DNA of 60,078 nucleotides from an uncultured Clostridia bacterium (GTDB lineage Bacteria > Bacillota > Clostridia > Peptostreptococcales > Anaerovoracaceae): assembly GCA_934278925.1 (NCBI GenBank), contig CAKQWJ010000012.1:1-60078 (forward strand), read 5' to 3'. Positions 51,945 to 60,078 of the stretch are shown here, piece by piece (position 1 is the stretch's first letter; each line of letters begins with the position of its first letter). The position numbers and the translations under genes are program-made. A model generated the notes under the pieces. The model was not told the origin of the DNA. It did no database searches and saw nothing but the letters and a program-made list of their open reading frames with translations.

Positions 51945-52370
51945 CTATCTTCCCATTCGGTTATTCGCAGCTTGACGCGCCAATTCTTCCCGGATCTGCT
52001 CAATCAGGGTGATGTCCGCCGGCAGCCAGTCCACGCTGTCCAGCGTCTCCTTGGTCAGCCATTTTGCATCCTCCGCTTCTTTCAGCACCGGGTCTCCCGA
52101 CAGGATTTCGCACCAGAAGCAGTCCATGCTCAGATGGAACGTCGGATAATCGTATTCAATTCGATCGATCCGCTTGCCTACGGAAATCTCGGTATCCAAC
52201 TCTTCTCGAATCTCCCGCACCAAAGCCTCTTCCGGTGTTTCGCCCGGCTCGATTTTTCCGCCGGGAAATTCCCAGCCATCCTTAAATTCTCCATACCCCC
52301 GCTGAGTCGCGAACACCCGCTCGCCGTCTCGGATCACCGCCGCCACAACGGATATTGTTTTTTTATTCAT
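51945..52370 (-). CDS. Nudix hydrolase, MutT/8-oxo-dGTP diphosphatase-like
   Basis: A 141-aa protein with a complete Nudix box GGKIEPGETPEEALVREIREEL (about residues 37-58) and the MutT-like N terminus VVAAVIRDGERVFATQRG. It removes pyrophosphate from (oxidised) nucleotides. It starts 10 bp after the PLD-helicase-DUF3427 gene, so the pair is cotranscribed, which hints at a joint role in nucleic acid surveillance or phage defence. Confidence 0.9.
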   Translation of the reverse strand: MNKKTISVVAAVIRDGERVFATQRGYGEFKDGWEFPGGKIEPGETPEEALVREIREELDTEISVGKRIDRIEYDYPTFHLSMDCFWCEILSGDPVLKEAEDAKWLTKETLDSVDWLPADITLIEQIREELARQAANNRMGR

Positions 52371-52380
52371 AAATCCTCCT

Positions 52381-55344
52381 TTACACCGTTTCCTCTACAA
52401 TGTACTCATAGATATCGTCCCGCACCGGCCGATCCAGCCGATAACTGATTTCAAACGCATCGCCTTTGGTCTGCGCCATCTGAATCGGCTGCGGATCGCC
52501 CTCTGCATAGATCTCGCCCAAGAAGTAGAACTCCTTCGCTTCGTTATCATTTTTGTCTTTCCGAATAAAAAGAAAAATCCGATTGTCCCGGTCTTCCGCG
52601 GTCCGCTTATAAATATGATCGGCATCGCTGGAATTCACTTTTCGCGGGCGCTTCGACAATGCGATCAAATGATTTGGCGTAACAAAACGGTCTTCGTATG
52701 CAATGGCATCCTCTGCTTTATCGTAGTTGATGAATACCGGAAGGGTTTTCGTGCGCTTATCGTAAAAATAGCCACCGATATTCTGGGCCGTTAGGTTTTG
52801 CTCCCAGTTCAGGAGACGGCATACGTCCTCGTAAGTATATTTTGCATAGAGCTGGAATGTCGTATCCTTGTATCGATTTCCGTATTCGCGGTTGCTCCGC
52901 TCTATGCCAAAATCCACCAATTCGGCAACTGCGGAGCGGAATTCCGAGTGAGATAGCAGTTGCCGGAACTCCGATGCAATTTCATAGCTCCCCTCATTCT
53001 CCTTTAGGAATATGCAGGCTGCAAATTTCTTTTGATCTTCTTTCTTTGCGAATTCATTCGTTAAATTTCGCAGCACGGAATGGGTTACCGCATCCTGCAC
53101 ATCTGTTTTATACCGGATTTTCATGAATTTCTTGTAGTACTGCTGAATTCGCGGCTCATTTTCCAACAGTCCTTTCAGAACAACCAGTTCATCAATCCGC
53201 TTTCCCTTTGCCAGTTTCCGGGAAATAAACTGCAGAATCTCCTCTTCTTTTTCGCTCATCTCCGTCGTATAATCCGCCTCGTACTTCTTGAGAAACTCGT
53301 GATAAGAGCCCAGCTTATCGAAAAACTTCGTCACATCAATGGTCCCGTAATCATAGAAATCCTTCAGTTTCGGAATCCGTCCCAGCTTCTGTTTTAAGTT
53401 GGTGTACGCTTCCTTCAACGTTCGCAAGTCGTTGGTGGATGCGGAATCAATTGCTTGATAGATTCTTTTTTTCGAGATTTCATCAAAGTGGATGGTGGAA
53501 CTTCCCGGAATCACCCGAGCCCCTTCGCTGACATATCGGCGCATCGTATCCTTGTTGTAAGACCGGTCGCCCGACAACGCAATCGGAATCATGAAATTGT
53601 TTTTATAATTTCCGATGAAATCCAATATTACCACGAATTCTTTATCATCCGACTTTCTCAGGCCTCTTCCCAGTTGCTGCACGAAAACGATTGGTGATTG
53701 GGTCGGGCGCAGCATCACCACCTGGTTCACCTCCGGAATATCCACGCCTTCGTTGAAGATATCCACCGTGAATACGTAATCCAGGTAATCCTCTCGAGTA
53801 TCGCTCACCAGCCGATCGATCACTTCTTCTCGCACCGCCTGGGAATCATCACCCGACAGCATCCGGGCGCGATAGCCATGCTGACAGAATTTCCGAGCCA
53901 GTTCTTCGCCCTCATCCTTCCGGCTGCAGAACACCAGGCCTTTTACCCGATCCCCGCTGTAGCCAAAATACTCCACCTGCTTTAGAATATATTCTACGCG
54001 CTCATCGCTCACCAGCTTGACAAAATTCCGAAGGCCGGATTCATCATCGAATGTCTCTCCATCGATCTCCAAATCCGTAATGCCGAAATAGTGAAACGGG
54101 CAAAGCAAATTCTCCTCCAGCGCCTGCTGCAGCCGAATTTCATACGCAATATTGTAATCGTACAAATCAAAGATATCAAAGTTATCTGTCCGCTCCGGGC
54201 TCGCGGTCATGCCTAGCAGAAACTGCGGTTTAAAGTACTCCAAAATCCGCTGATAACTTTCCGCGCCGGCGCGATGGGTCTCGTCGATGCAGATAAAATC
54301 AAATTCGTCCGGTCTAAACTTTTCCAACACGTCCGCTTTGGACATCATCTGCATGGTAGAAAAGAGATAGTTCGCATCGTAATCCTTTTCATTTCCGGAC
54401 AATAAGCCATACCGAATGGGACTTCCGTCCGGCTTGTATTTACCCAATACTCGCTGATAACTCTTCAGCGCCTGTTTCGCAATCTGTTCCCGGTGAACCA
54501 CAAAGAGAGCTTTTCCCGGCGCTGCATCTCGCATCGCGAACGCGGAGGCGTAGGTTTTTCCGGTACCGGTGGCAGAGATCAGCAGCGCTCGATTCTCTCC
54601 TTCTTCCCGAAGCTTCTGCAGATTCTGGATAAAGTTCAGCTGCATCGAATTTGGTTTTAGCTGATATCCCAACAAATCGATGGCCTTCCCTTGGGTCGCC
54701 ACCTTCTTCTGCTTCTGAATTTCCTTGTACAGCAGTTCATATTTATCGATAAAAGCTTCGAAGCTCCGCGTCCGCTCCGAGGTCCACAGCTGCCGGAATT
54801 CCTGACGGATTTCGGTAAGGAATTCGCCTTGTTCGGTGGATACCATTTTGGTATTCCACTCCCGATTCCGTGTCAGCGCCCCTAAAGTCATATTGGAGCT
54901 GCCCACGATCACCCGATACATTTCATCCTTCCGGAAAAGATAGCCCTTGGTATGAAAGCCTTCCGATTCATCGTCTGTGACGTACATTCGAATTTCCAGG
55001 TTCTGCAGCTTTGACAGGCGGCGAAGGGCTTTCGGGTCACTGAAATTCAGATAATTCGTGGTCAGAATTCGTCCCGGAATATTTCGGCGTTCTAATTCCT
55101 TGAACGTTTGCATGAAAGGCTCAATTCCGCTGTTGGTAATGAACGCCACGCTGATGGCGAATTCGTCGCACCGCAGAAGTTCGCTCTCAATCGCCGATAA
55201 GACCTTCTTTCCCTCCGCCGCATTATTCGACAGGAATTCCGGACGGTATGCCAAATTCGAGTTATATTCCCGATCTATGAATGCAGTACGAAACCCCTCC
55301 TCTAATTCTTCTGTATTGGAATTTCGATTCTTACTTTTTCCCAT
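52381..55344 (-). CDS. PLD-nuclease/SF2 helicase with DUF3427
   Basis: A 987-aa protein. The N-terminal phospholipase-D-like nuclease domain has HTKGYLFRKDEMYRVIVGSSN (HxK...GSxN; about 130-150). Then comes an SF2 helicase: Walker A SATGTGKTYAS, DETH box CIDETHRAG, motif VI QQLGRGLRKSD. The C-terminal half matches what I know as DUF3427. One PLD motif implies it works as a dimer. The family is widespread and often found in defence contexts. Followed by the Nudix gene after 10 bp. Confidence 0.88.
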   Translation of the reverse strand: MGKSKNRNSNTEELEEGFRTAFIDREYNSNLAYRPEFLSNNAAEGKKVLSAIESELLRCDEFAISVAFITNSGIEPFMQTFKELERRNIPGRILTTNYLNFSDPKALRRLSKLQNLEIRMYVTDDESEGFHTKGYLFRKDEMYRVIVGSSNMTLGALTRNREWNTKMVSTEQGEFLTEIRQEFRQLWTSERTRSFEAFIDKYELLYKEIQKQKKVATQGKAIDLLGYQLKPNSMQLNFIQNLQKLREEGENRALLISATGTGKTYASAFAMRDAAPGKALFVVHREQIAKQALKSYQRVLGKYKPDGSPIRYGLLSGNEKDYDANYLFSTMQMMSKADVLEKFRPDEFDFICIDETHRAGAESYQRILEYFKPQFLLGMTASPERTDNFDIFDLYDYNIAYEIRLQQALEENLLCPFHYFGITDLEIDGETFDDESGLRNFVKLVSDERVEYILKQVEYFGYSGDRVKGLVFCSRKDEGEELARKFCQHGYRARMLSGDDSQAVREEVIDRLVSDTREDYLDYVFTVDIFNEGVDIPEVNQVVMLRPTQSPIVFVQQLGRGLRKSDDKEFVVILDFIGNYKNNFMIPIALSGDRSYNKDTMRRYVSEGARVIPGSSTIHFDEISKKRIYQAIDSASTNDLRTLKEAYTNLKQKLGRIPKLKDFYDYGTIDVTKFFDKLGSYHEFLKKYEADYTTEMSEKEEEILQFISRKLAKGKRIDELVVLKGLLENEPRIQQYYKKFMKIRYKTDVQDAVTHSVLRNLTNEFAKKEDQKKFAACIFLKENEGSYEIASEFRQLLSHSEFRSAVAELVDFGIERSNREYGNRYKDTTFQLYAKYTYEDVCRLLNWEQNLTAQNIGGYFYDKRTKTLPVFINYDKAEDAIAYEDRFVTPNHLIALSKRPRKVNSSDADHIYKRTAEDRDNRIFLFIRKDKNDNEAKEFYFLGEIYAEGDPQPIQMAQTKGDAFEISYRLDRPVRDDIYEYIVEETV

Positions 55345-55394
55345 ATATAAATTTTCCTTCTATATCAAATAGTTTTTCCAAGCTATACAGGGTC

Positions 55395-55424
55395 ATTATA
55401 TCACAGCGCCAGTAATGCACTCAA
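55395..55424 (-). promoter_or_regulatory. Promoter of the helicase-Nudix operon
   Basis: TTGAGT (55419-55424), 18 nt, TATAAT (55395-55400) on the minus strand, 51 bp before the helicase start codon. It lies next to the boundary where the sequence becomes AT-rich. Confidence 0.7.
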
Positions 55425-55475
55425 GGAAGGCCTGTTTCCTACTGTTAGCGTAGTCCAACGGTGAAATACAACTTC

Positions 55476-56609
55476 TTATAATAAGTTTAAAATAGCAGGA
55501 CAAAAATATGTCGTATTTCTCACCTTATCATCTTTCACCAAAATACTCTTATCAACAAATTCATCTAGCATATTGTATAAGGTTCCCTTACTTCCGGGAA
55601 TTATATCCTGAAGCTGTTTAGCCTTAAACGCTGGTCTCTTGAATATTTCATCAAGAAGCATAATTGCATACTTTGAACTCATCTCAGATAAACAAATTTC
55701 CTTATAATCATTATATTTGTCCAACATAGCTTTTGCTTTTAATGTATTTATTTCCGCCTGCTCTACAACACCCTCCAGAAAATACTTAATCCATGCAGCG
55801 TAATCATTATCCTTTGATACAGCAGATAATTTTTCTAAGTATGTCTTGCGATCCTTTTCAAAATAAGCACTCATATAGAATGTTGGGACTGGAAGCATGT
55901 CTCTATAATACAAAAATAGTGGTATTAATAATCTTCCAATTCTACCATTTCCATCTTTAAAAGGATGAATCATTTCAAACTGACAATGAATTAGAGCTGC
56001 CTGTATTAAGAAATCAATCTCATCATAATGTATATATTGTTCTAGATTTGCCATATATTCTAAAGTTAATTCTGGCGGCAACGGTGTAAATGAAATTGTA
56101 TTAATAGTGCCTATATAATTCTGTTCCGTTTTAAATTCTCCTGGTGTCTTTGCCTGACCTCGAACATTATCTAATAAAATTCTATGCATTTCTCGAATCA
56201 AGCGTGTACTCAGTGGAAGCTTATGTCTTCCTTCTTCAGAATTGTCAGATATTGTTGACATTTTATCCAACGCATAAAAAAGAGCACTTCTATAGTTCAT
56301 AACTTCTTGCATTTCATCTTTGGGAATCGATACTTCATTACCCGCGTCATAGTTAATAAAATCCGCTATGGTAGCATGAGTGCCTTCTAGTTTTGAAGAA
56401 AGAACAGCCTCCTGCGATACTAATGGAGAAATCAATAACATTGGATTGATGGTGTTTACAAGGAAACCTCTATACGCACCCAATGCGTTATTTGCTTTTG
56501 AAATAAGTCTAATGATATCCTTGTCAAATAAAGCTGTTCCAAGTTCTATGGGAAGCTTTTCAGGTATATGTGGTGATGGCACATTTTGATATATCTCTTC
56601 AAATCTCAT
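55476..56609 (-). CDS. Fic-domain protein (class II) with C-terminal winged helix
   Basis: A 377-aa protein. The Fic motif HPFKDGNGRIGR (215-226) is complete, so AMP-transfer from ATP to a target protein is likely. The inhibitory motif S-x-x-x-E-G (71-76, SSKLEG) lies N-terminal in the same chain, which defines class II. The C-terminal ~70 residues look like a winged HTH (RPAFKAKQLQDIIPGSKGTLYNMLDEF). Base composition is AT-rich, unlike the left part of the window, consistent with recent transfer. No antitoxin partner is needed for class II. Confidence 0.92.
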   Translation of the reverse strand: MRFEEIYQNVPSPHIPEKLPIELGTALFDKDIIRLISKANNALGAYRGFLVNTINPMLLISPLVSQEAVLSSKLEGTHATIADFINYDAGNEVSIPKDEMQEVMNYRSALFYALDKMSTISDNSEEGRHKLPLSTRLIREMHRILLDNVRGQAKTPGEFKTEQNYIGTINTISFTPLPPELTLEYMANLEQYIHYDEIDFLIQAALIHCQFEMIHPFKDGNGRIGRLLIPLFLYYRDMLPVPTFYMSAYFEKDRKTYLEKLSAVSKDNDYAAWIKYFLEGVVEQAEINTLKAKAMLDKYNDYKEICLSEMSSKYAIMLLDEIFKRPAFKAKQLQDIIPGSKGTLYNMLDEFVDKSILVKDDKVRNTTYFCPAILNLL

Positions 56610-56800
56610 TGCATATCTCCTCTCGATAATCTGCTTTTATTGCATTTTTTAGACCGATGCTATTCTTGATCTAATTATCTCTATATTATTGAACTTAATT
56701 TATTCTAAGTCTAAAAATAAGAGCATTACTAGAATAGTTCTTTTGTTAGTTTAAAAATATGCATACTATTAGACCAACATATCATATGGTTCGATATTTT

Positions 56801-57371
56801 TCAATATTCTAGATTAACAACAATCAATCGATACTCTCTTCCAACAAAGGCAAATCCTCTGCCTAATTCCATAAGAAAGTCCTGCACATTATTCATTAGT
56901 GCTCTCTTCAGTTCTTTTGGCCTAATTGTTTTCTATAGTTTTCCTCACATAAAACAGGGCCTTTTCCTGATCGTTTTTGCATTTATCAATTATCAGCTTA
57001 TTGGGTCCCCACGGGATATGAAAAACAAGTTCCACAGAATCTACCCCAGGCTAGGGTAAATTGTCTTCTCCAGAATAAAATTCATAATACCATTTCATAT
57101 AATGTAGATTGGTAACAGAAAAAGATTTTATCTCTGGAAACTGCTTTTTCATGTCTTTACTGAATTTTGCAAAAAAGCCGGAACCATAAGTATTAGTAAA
57201 GTCTTTGAGAACTATGTCTCGACCTACTGACCAGTTGAATCGTAATGATTCCTCATTTACCTTCGCGACCGCTCTTACTTGGCTTTTCCGAAATCTGTCA
57301 CCGATTTCCTTTACCCACGCATTATAGTCTTTCTCATTTATTTGATCTGCAGGAAAAATATCTTTCTTCAT
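56801..57371 (-). pseudogene. Decayed DUF1016 (YhcG-like) nuclease gene
   Basis: The first 106 codons (57371-57054) match the N-terminal DUF1016 domain (FRKSQVRAVAKVNEESLRFNWSVGRDIV). A TAG at 57051-57053 ends the frame, yet the same frame continues LVFHIPWGPNKLIIDKCKND, ALFYVRKTIENN and then TAG. A shifted frame holds RPKELKRALMNNV, FLMELGRGFAFVGREYRLIV and a stop at 56801-56803. Two stops, an internal deletion after ENN, and a lost C terminus (YFIDLVFYNR region) show it is dead. Bases 56610-56800 have nothing recognisable. Confidence 0.8.
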
Positions 57372-57392
57372 TCTTTAGCCCTCCCAATTGAT

Positions 57393-57403
57393 ACGCAATG
57401 CGT
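57393..57403. promoter_or_regulatory. ACGCA-n-TGCGT operator-like palindrome upstream of the DUF1016 remnant
   Basis: An 11-bp palindrome with the same core as the 21-bp palindrome at 57692-57712. It lies 22 bp upstream of the DUF1016 start, between that gene and the HTH gene. Confidence 0.6.
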
Positions 57404-57472
57404 TATGTACAAGGTAAAAAATGTATGATCCAGCATAGGAAGGGTCTCCAAATCTGTTTTATCATATCTCAC

Positions 57473-57673
57473 TTATTCGTCCCCTTTATTTTTCATCATT
57501 TTTTCAATCTCTGCTCTGTACTTTAAAAGCCTGAGCAAATACTCTGGAAGTTCTCTTTTCTCCGCTTCCCAATCCTGAACAGTACGATATGGAATACCAT
57601 AGTAATCGCTGAATTCACGTCTGTTCATTCCCATTTTTTCTCTTAACTCTTTTACGTCTTTCCCTCTACTCAT
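57473..57673 (-). CDS. Small XRE-like HTH regulator
   Basis: A 66-aa single-domain protein: ELREKMGMNRREFSDYYGIPYRTVQDWEAEKRELP is a helix-turn-helix, then a short charged helix. It resembles the small HTH proteins found next to toxin, nuclease or phage genes. A 21-bp palindrome lies just upstream, and the same core recurs before the DUF1016 remnant, so it probably represses both. It may be an orphaned antitoxin-like regulator. Confidence 0.8.
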   Translation of the reverse strand: MSRGKDVKELREKMGMNRREFSDYYGIPYRTVQDWEAEKRELPEYLLRLLKYRAEIEKMMKNKGDE

Positions 57674-57691
57674 GATTTAACTCTCCTGCTC

Positions 57692-57712
57692 AAATAACGC
57701 ATTGCGTTATTT
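57692..57712. promoter_or_regulatory. 21-bp perfect palindrome upstream of the small HTH gene
   Basis: Arms AAATAACGCA and TGCGTTATTT around one central base, 19 bp upstream of the start codon. It is the best candidate for the HTH protein's own operator. Confidence 0.75.
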
Positions 57713-58326
57713 AATAGTACCCGATATATGCGCTCTTGTCAATCCACTATATCCCATCCCCAAATTGACATCGCCACCGTGCATGTGATACACTCACCCT
57801 CGTTACTCGCCGAAAAGCGAGTTTTAATAGTTTCCCGTAATATTACTTTTTTTGTTGATGAATTTCCAGACTATACTCTAATCGCCTACGTGCCTTTCAT
57901 CAAATTGACATGTTCCTAATTGCATGTTACGTACAACTTATTTACCCTCTATAGTTTTACTACATTCTGTAATGCTTTAGTAATCGCAGTACTAACTGAA
58001 GAATCCTGCTGAAATGCATCACCGTTCCAGAAACTGGGTACCGTAATTCCTGATTAATGGTACCGATGTTCCTGCCGGTGGATATCATACACATTTTACG
58101 GTTCTACACTTTTGTACCATAAAAGTGAAAACGCAATAAAGTTATAGTTGCGGTTCCCCATTGGGGAATGCTGGTACCCGGCATTCCAGAATGACGGTTT
58201 CATTGCTAAGGAATATTCACCTACCGCAATATGCGGCCTAACTGTTGCTTTAATCATTTTTGAATTCGGCTAAGTATATATATGGAAATAATAACTGAAA
58301 CAATCGCCGCGATTCAGTCTGTAACG
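57713..58326. other. Long AT-rich spacer with short palindromes, no gene seen
   Basis: No frame here looks coding. It contains two direct copies of GGTACCG followed by TTCCTG within 58030-58080, a 15-bp palindrome TTCCCCA-T-TGGGGAA (58154-58168), and a hairpin GAATGC/GCATTC at 58167-58186. It may be remains of a mobile element, but no transposase sequence was recognised. Confidence 0.5.
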
Positions 58327-58593
58327 TTAACAAATCTCTACTTCACAATTATGCTTATCTGCAAATTCTCGTAACATCTCTATAGCGTATATATCGCTAC
58401 ATATTAACTGCATATCCAATTCCCGTCTACTTACAAAAACAAATTTCCGGATTGTTACATCTTCTTCAATTTCTTCTAACAGTCTAAGAAGAGCTTCATA
58501 TTTTATTCCAATCCTATCTCGAATATCGTACTGTCTGTTCTGTTCCAGTATAGTACAACGCTTTTTCTTCCATGAAACTTCGTAAAACTGCAC
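58327..58593 (-). CDS. Small protein overlapping the end of the SOS-linked membrane protein gene
   Basis: Up to 88 aa, no recognised family. The C-terminal half (EEIEEDVTIRKFVFVSRRELDMQLIC...EFADKHNCEVEIC) looks like a real alpha/beta protein. The frame's first start overlaps the upstream gene by 80 bp, which is long, so the true start is uncertain. Probably the second gene of a two-gene unit. Confidence 0.45.
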   Translation of the reverse strand: MQFYEVSWKKKRCTILEQNRQYDIRDRIGIKYEALLRLLEEIEEDVTIRKFVFVSRRELDMQLICSDIYAIEMLREFADKHNCEVEIC

Positions 58594-59636
58594 TATATAT
58601 CAACGTAGTTTTATCTTTTCTGCATTCAGTAGTCCCTAAATATTGACCTGCAATGTAATCGTAGACATCTGAATAATCTTCTTCGTCAAACCACGATTTT
58701 TCATCTAATTCATTATGCTTATCAATTATACTCTTAAGCACCTTAGCACAGAGAGCAATATTATACTCATCATTACATATTTCTTTAATAAAAGTGTGTG
58801 CATCTTTTCGCAGGACCTTTTCTGCTGTAGAAAGTCTTATCTGTGCAATTCCTACAGATATGTTTTTCTTTAAGGCAATCACCGGAAAAAATCTACATAG
58901 TATTTTTTCCAGGATTTTATTGTACATTCTCCCTCTGTAAAAATTTTCCAACCTCAAAATGGTTTCTAATAATACAACGTTAATATCATTTTCTTTAGCA
59001 GCATTATCAATTGCAAACTTATTATGTTTTATCTCATAATTATCAATCGCTAGTTGGCGTTCCAATATATATACTTCTTCTTTAAAAGTATCAATCGTTT
59101 GAACAATTACAACGGATGATTTAGCAAGTAAAGACTCTATTGAAAATGAAAATGCTATTGCGATTAAAGACAGCAATATAGAAAGTCCTGGATTTCCTAT
59201 CCACTGAATCATCGCATCCCCTTTTATTAAAGGAATGAAAATTCTAATAGTAATTATTGTGATGAGTACAGACACTGCAATAAATGCTGAATATCCTAAT
59301 AGAATAATCCATTCAATTCCACTCTTTTTTATTTTTAGCAAATGGTTTTGGGTTATTGCAGGCCATGTATTCAAAAAACAAACGATAAAAATGCCAACAC
59401 AAATTTGTTTTTCCGTATAACCAACCCCTAAGTGAAGAATAGTCGCCCCTAGACCTATATACAATATTCTTATTGCAGCACTTTGTGCAGTTCTTGTTGC
59501 ATCTTCATCACCGACAAACTGCAAAAAAGGCACTATACTTACCTGGCAGAACCGTCTTATGTGCAATAGTCAACATGGAAAAAAATATTCCAGAAATCGC
59601 TATAGGTATCAAATCTTTTAAATATATTACACTCAT
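58514..59636 (-). CDS. Membrane protein with apparent frameshift, SOS-type promoter
   Basis: The 350-codon frame (58514-59566) has about four membrane segments, then a helical cytosolic domain of some 180 residues with a coiled-coil start (KEEVYILERQLAIDNYEIKHNK). Its N terminus looks truncated. In another frame, ATG 59636 starts MSVIYLKDLIPIAISGIFFS and 42 codons including a further membrane segment, stopping just after the overlap. The two frames meet around a T6 run on the minus strand (59523-59528), so a frameshift (mutation, sequencing error or programmed) most likely joins them. Family unknown. Confidence 0.6.
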
Positions 59637-59708
59637 TACTCTGTTTCCATTCTATTAATATTCTATCTTTGTTTTTTAACCTTTCAGTTCTGTGAACAAT
59701 TTTCTTTT

Positions 59709-59737
59709 AATATAACACACGAACGTATGTTCGTAAA
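59709..59737 (-). promoter_or_regulatory. SOS-box promoter upstream of the membrane protein
   Basis: TTTACG (59732-59737), 17 nt, TATATT (59709-59714) on the minus strand. The spacer holds CGAACGTATGTTCG (59720-59733), a full match to the Gram-positive LexA/DinR box CGAAC-n4-GTTCG. The location over the core promoter is right for repression by LexA. Confidence 0.75.
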
Positions 59738-59826
59738 CGAAAGTCCTTTTCTTAAAATGTTCGCATCACCTAACTTTTTTCTACACCGATAACAGAATAC
59801 TTGTCAAGAAATGGATGCTCGTTTCT

Positions 59827-60003
59827 TTTTATTATCAATATACAATACACAATAAGCTGATTTTCCATGCTGATGTAATTCAACTGTTACAAATTGATGG
59901 TAACAATGCATGTCGATTACTAAAACCCCTTGTCGACTAGAAAACGCTTAGTCCAATAAATAAGGGACGTTATGCAAAGTATCGGTATTGTGGTAACGCT
60001 TAA
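59827..60003 (+). pseudogene. Winged-helix gene remnant
   Basis: One frame reads HADVIQLLQIDGNNACRLLKPLVD, then TAG, then KTLSPINKGRYAKYRYCGNA and TAA at 60001-60003. The pattern (ACRLLKPLVD...GKGRYxKY) resembles the C-terminal winged helix of AlbA_2/RecG-like or Fic-associated regulators. With an in-frame stop and no start nearby it is a fragment. No gene is seen in the last 75 bases. Confidence 0.4.
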
Positions 60004-60078
60004 TCTGATATGAAGTGACCTTTGTCAAGAGAAAATATTCCGCTTTTGAAAAGTCACTACCCGAAGGTATCTTGTAAG

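Noticed and set aside
58327..58593. Treating the overlapping 88-codon frame as noise
   Set aside because: Kept as a low-confidence gene because its second half lies outside the upstream gene and looks protein-like; only the first ~27 codons are doubtful.

Overview
The window reads as a chromosome segment of an anaerobic Gram-positive bacterium (Bacillota, class Clostridia; a relative of Eubacterium/Mogibacterium-type organisms is my best guess, not proven). The reasons are a complete Rnf complex, SepF, an ECF transporter core with two ATPases, strong AGGAGG ribosome-binding sites, consensus sigma-A promoters and a LexA/DinR-type SOS box. Most of the window is moderately GC-rich. The stretch from about 55.35 kb to the right end is clearly AT-rich and looks acquired.

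Left part (0.5-24.9 kb), almost all on the minus strand: a TrmB-aminotransferase in-frame fusion; ecfA1-ecfA2-ecfT behind a long leader; ppx-ppk (polyphosphate turnover); trxA; rnfCDGEAB (ferredoxin:NAD oxidoreductase ion pump); an Orn/Lys/Arg-decarboxylase-like enzyme; serS; an unusual glutamine synthetase; a UPF0182 membrane protein; and a very acidic zinc-ribbon membrane protein. A tRNA-Lys(CTT) with duplicated promoters follows on the plus strand.

Middle (25-39.5 kb): repeat-rich spacers; a PEPCK/HPr-kinase-like P-loop protein with a structured leader; an SPFH protein and small membrane protein controlled by a yybP-ykoY-type Mn2+ riboswitch; an argJ-argB-cbiL operon behind a palindromic operator; a broken nuclease-like gene; a small zinc protein; sepF; a PAP2-like membrane protein and an AEC permease; HU; and a membrane-anchored XRE regulator. 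Two copies of a ~286-bp element with terminal inverted repeats and three regularly spaced 38-nt TTCACGC hairpins lie at 115-399 and 39023-39309.

Nickel/redox block (39.5-47.4 kb): a TetR gene with a 36-bp dyad operator on its own start site heads a TetR-hypB-(FeS/FAD oxidoreductase)-hypA-membrane protein operon. It is divergent from an iron-sulfur-flavoprotein-like reductase and is followed by a CDF metal exporter. No hydrogenase, urease or CODH structural gene is visible, so the Ni client is unknown. At 51 kb a NifX-like/His-Cys-rich/SlyD fusion protein adds a further candidate metal chaperone.

Right end (47.5-60 kb): a large secreted M64 metallopeptidase; a Nudix + PLD-helicase-DUF3427 pair; then an AT-rich, defence-island-like tract with a Fic protein, a decayed DUF1016 nuclease, a small HTH regulator with matching operators, an SOS-box-driven membrane protein interrupted by an apparent frameshift, and a wHTH gene remnant.
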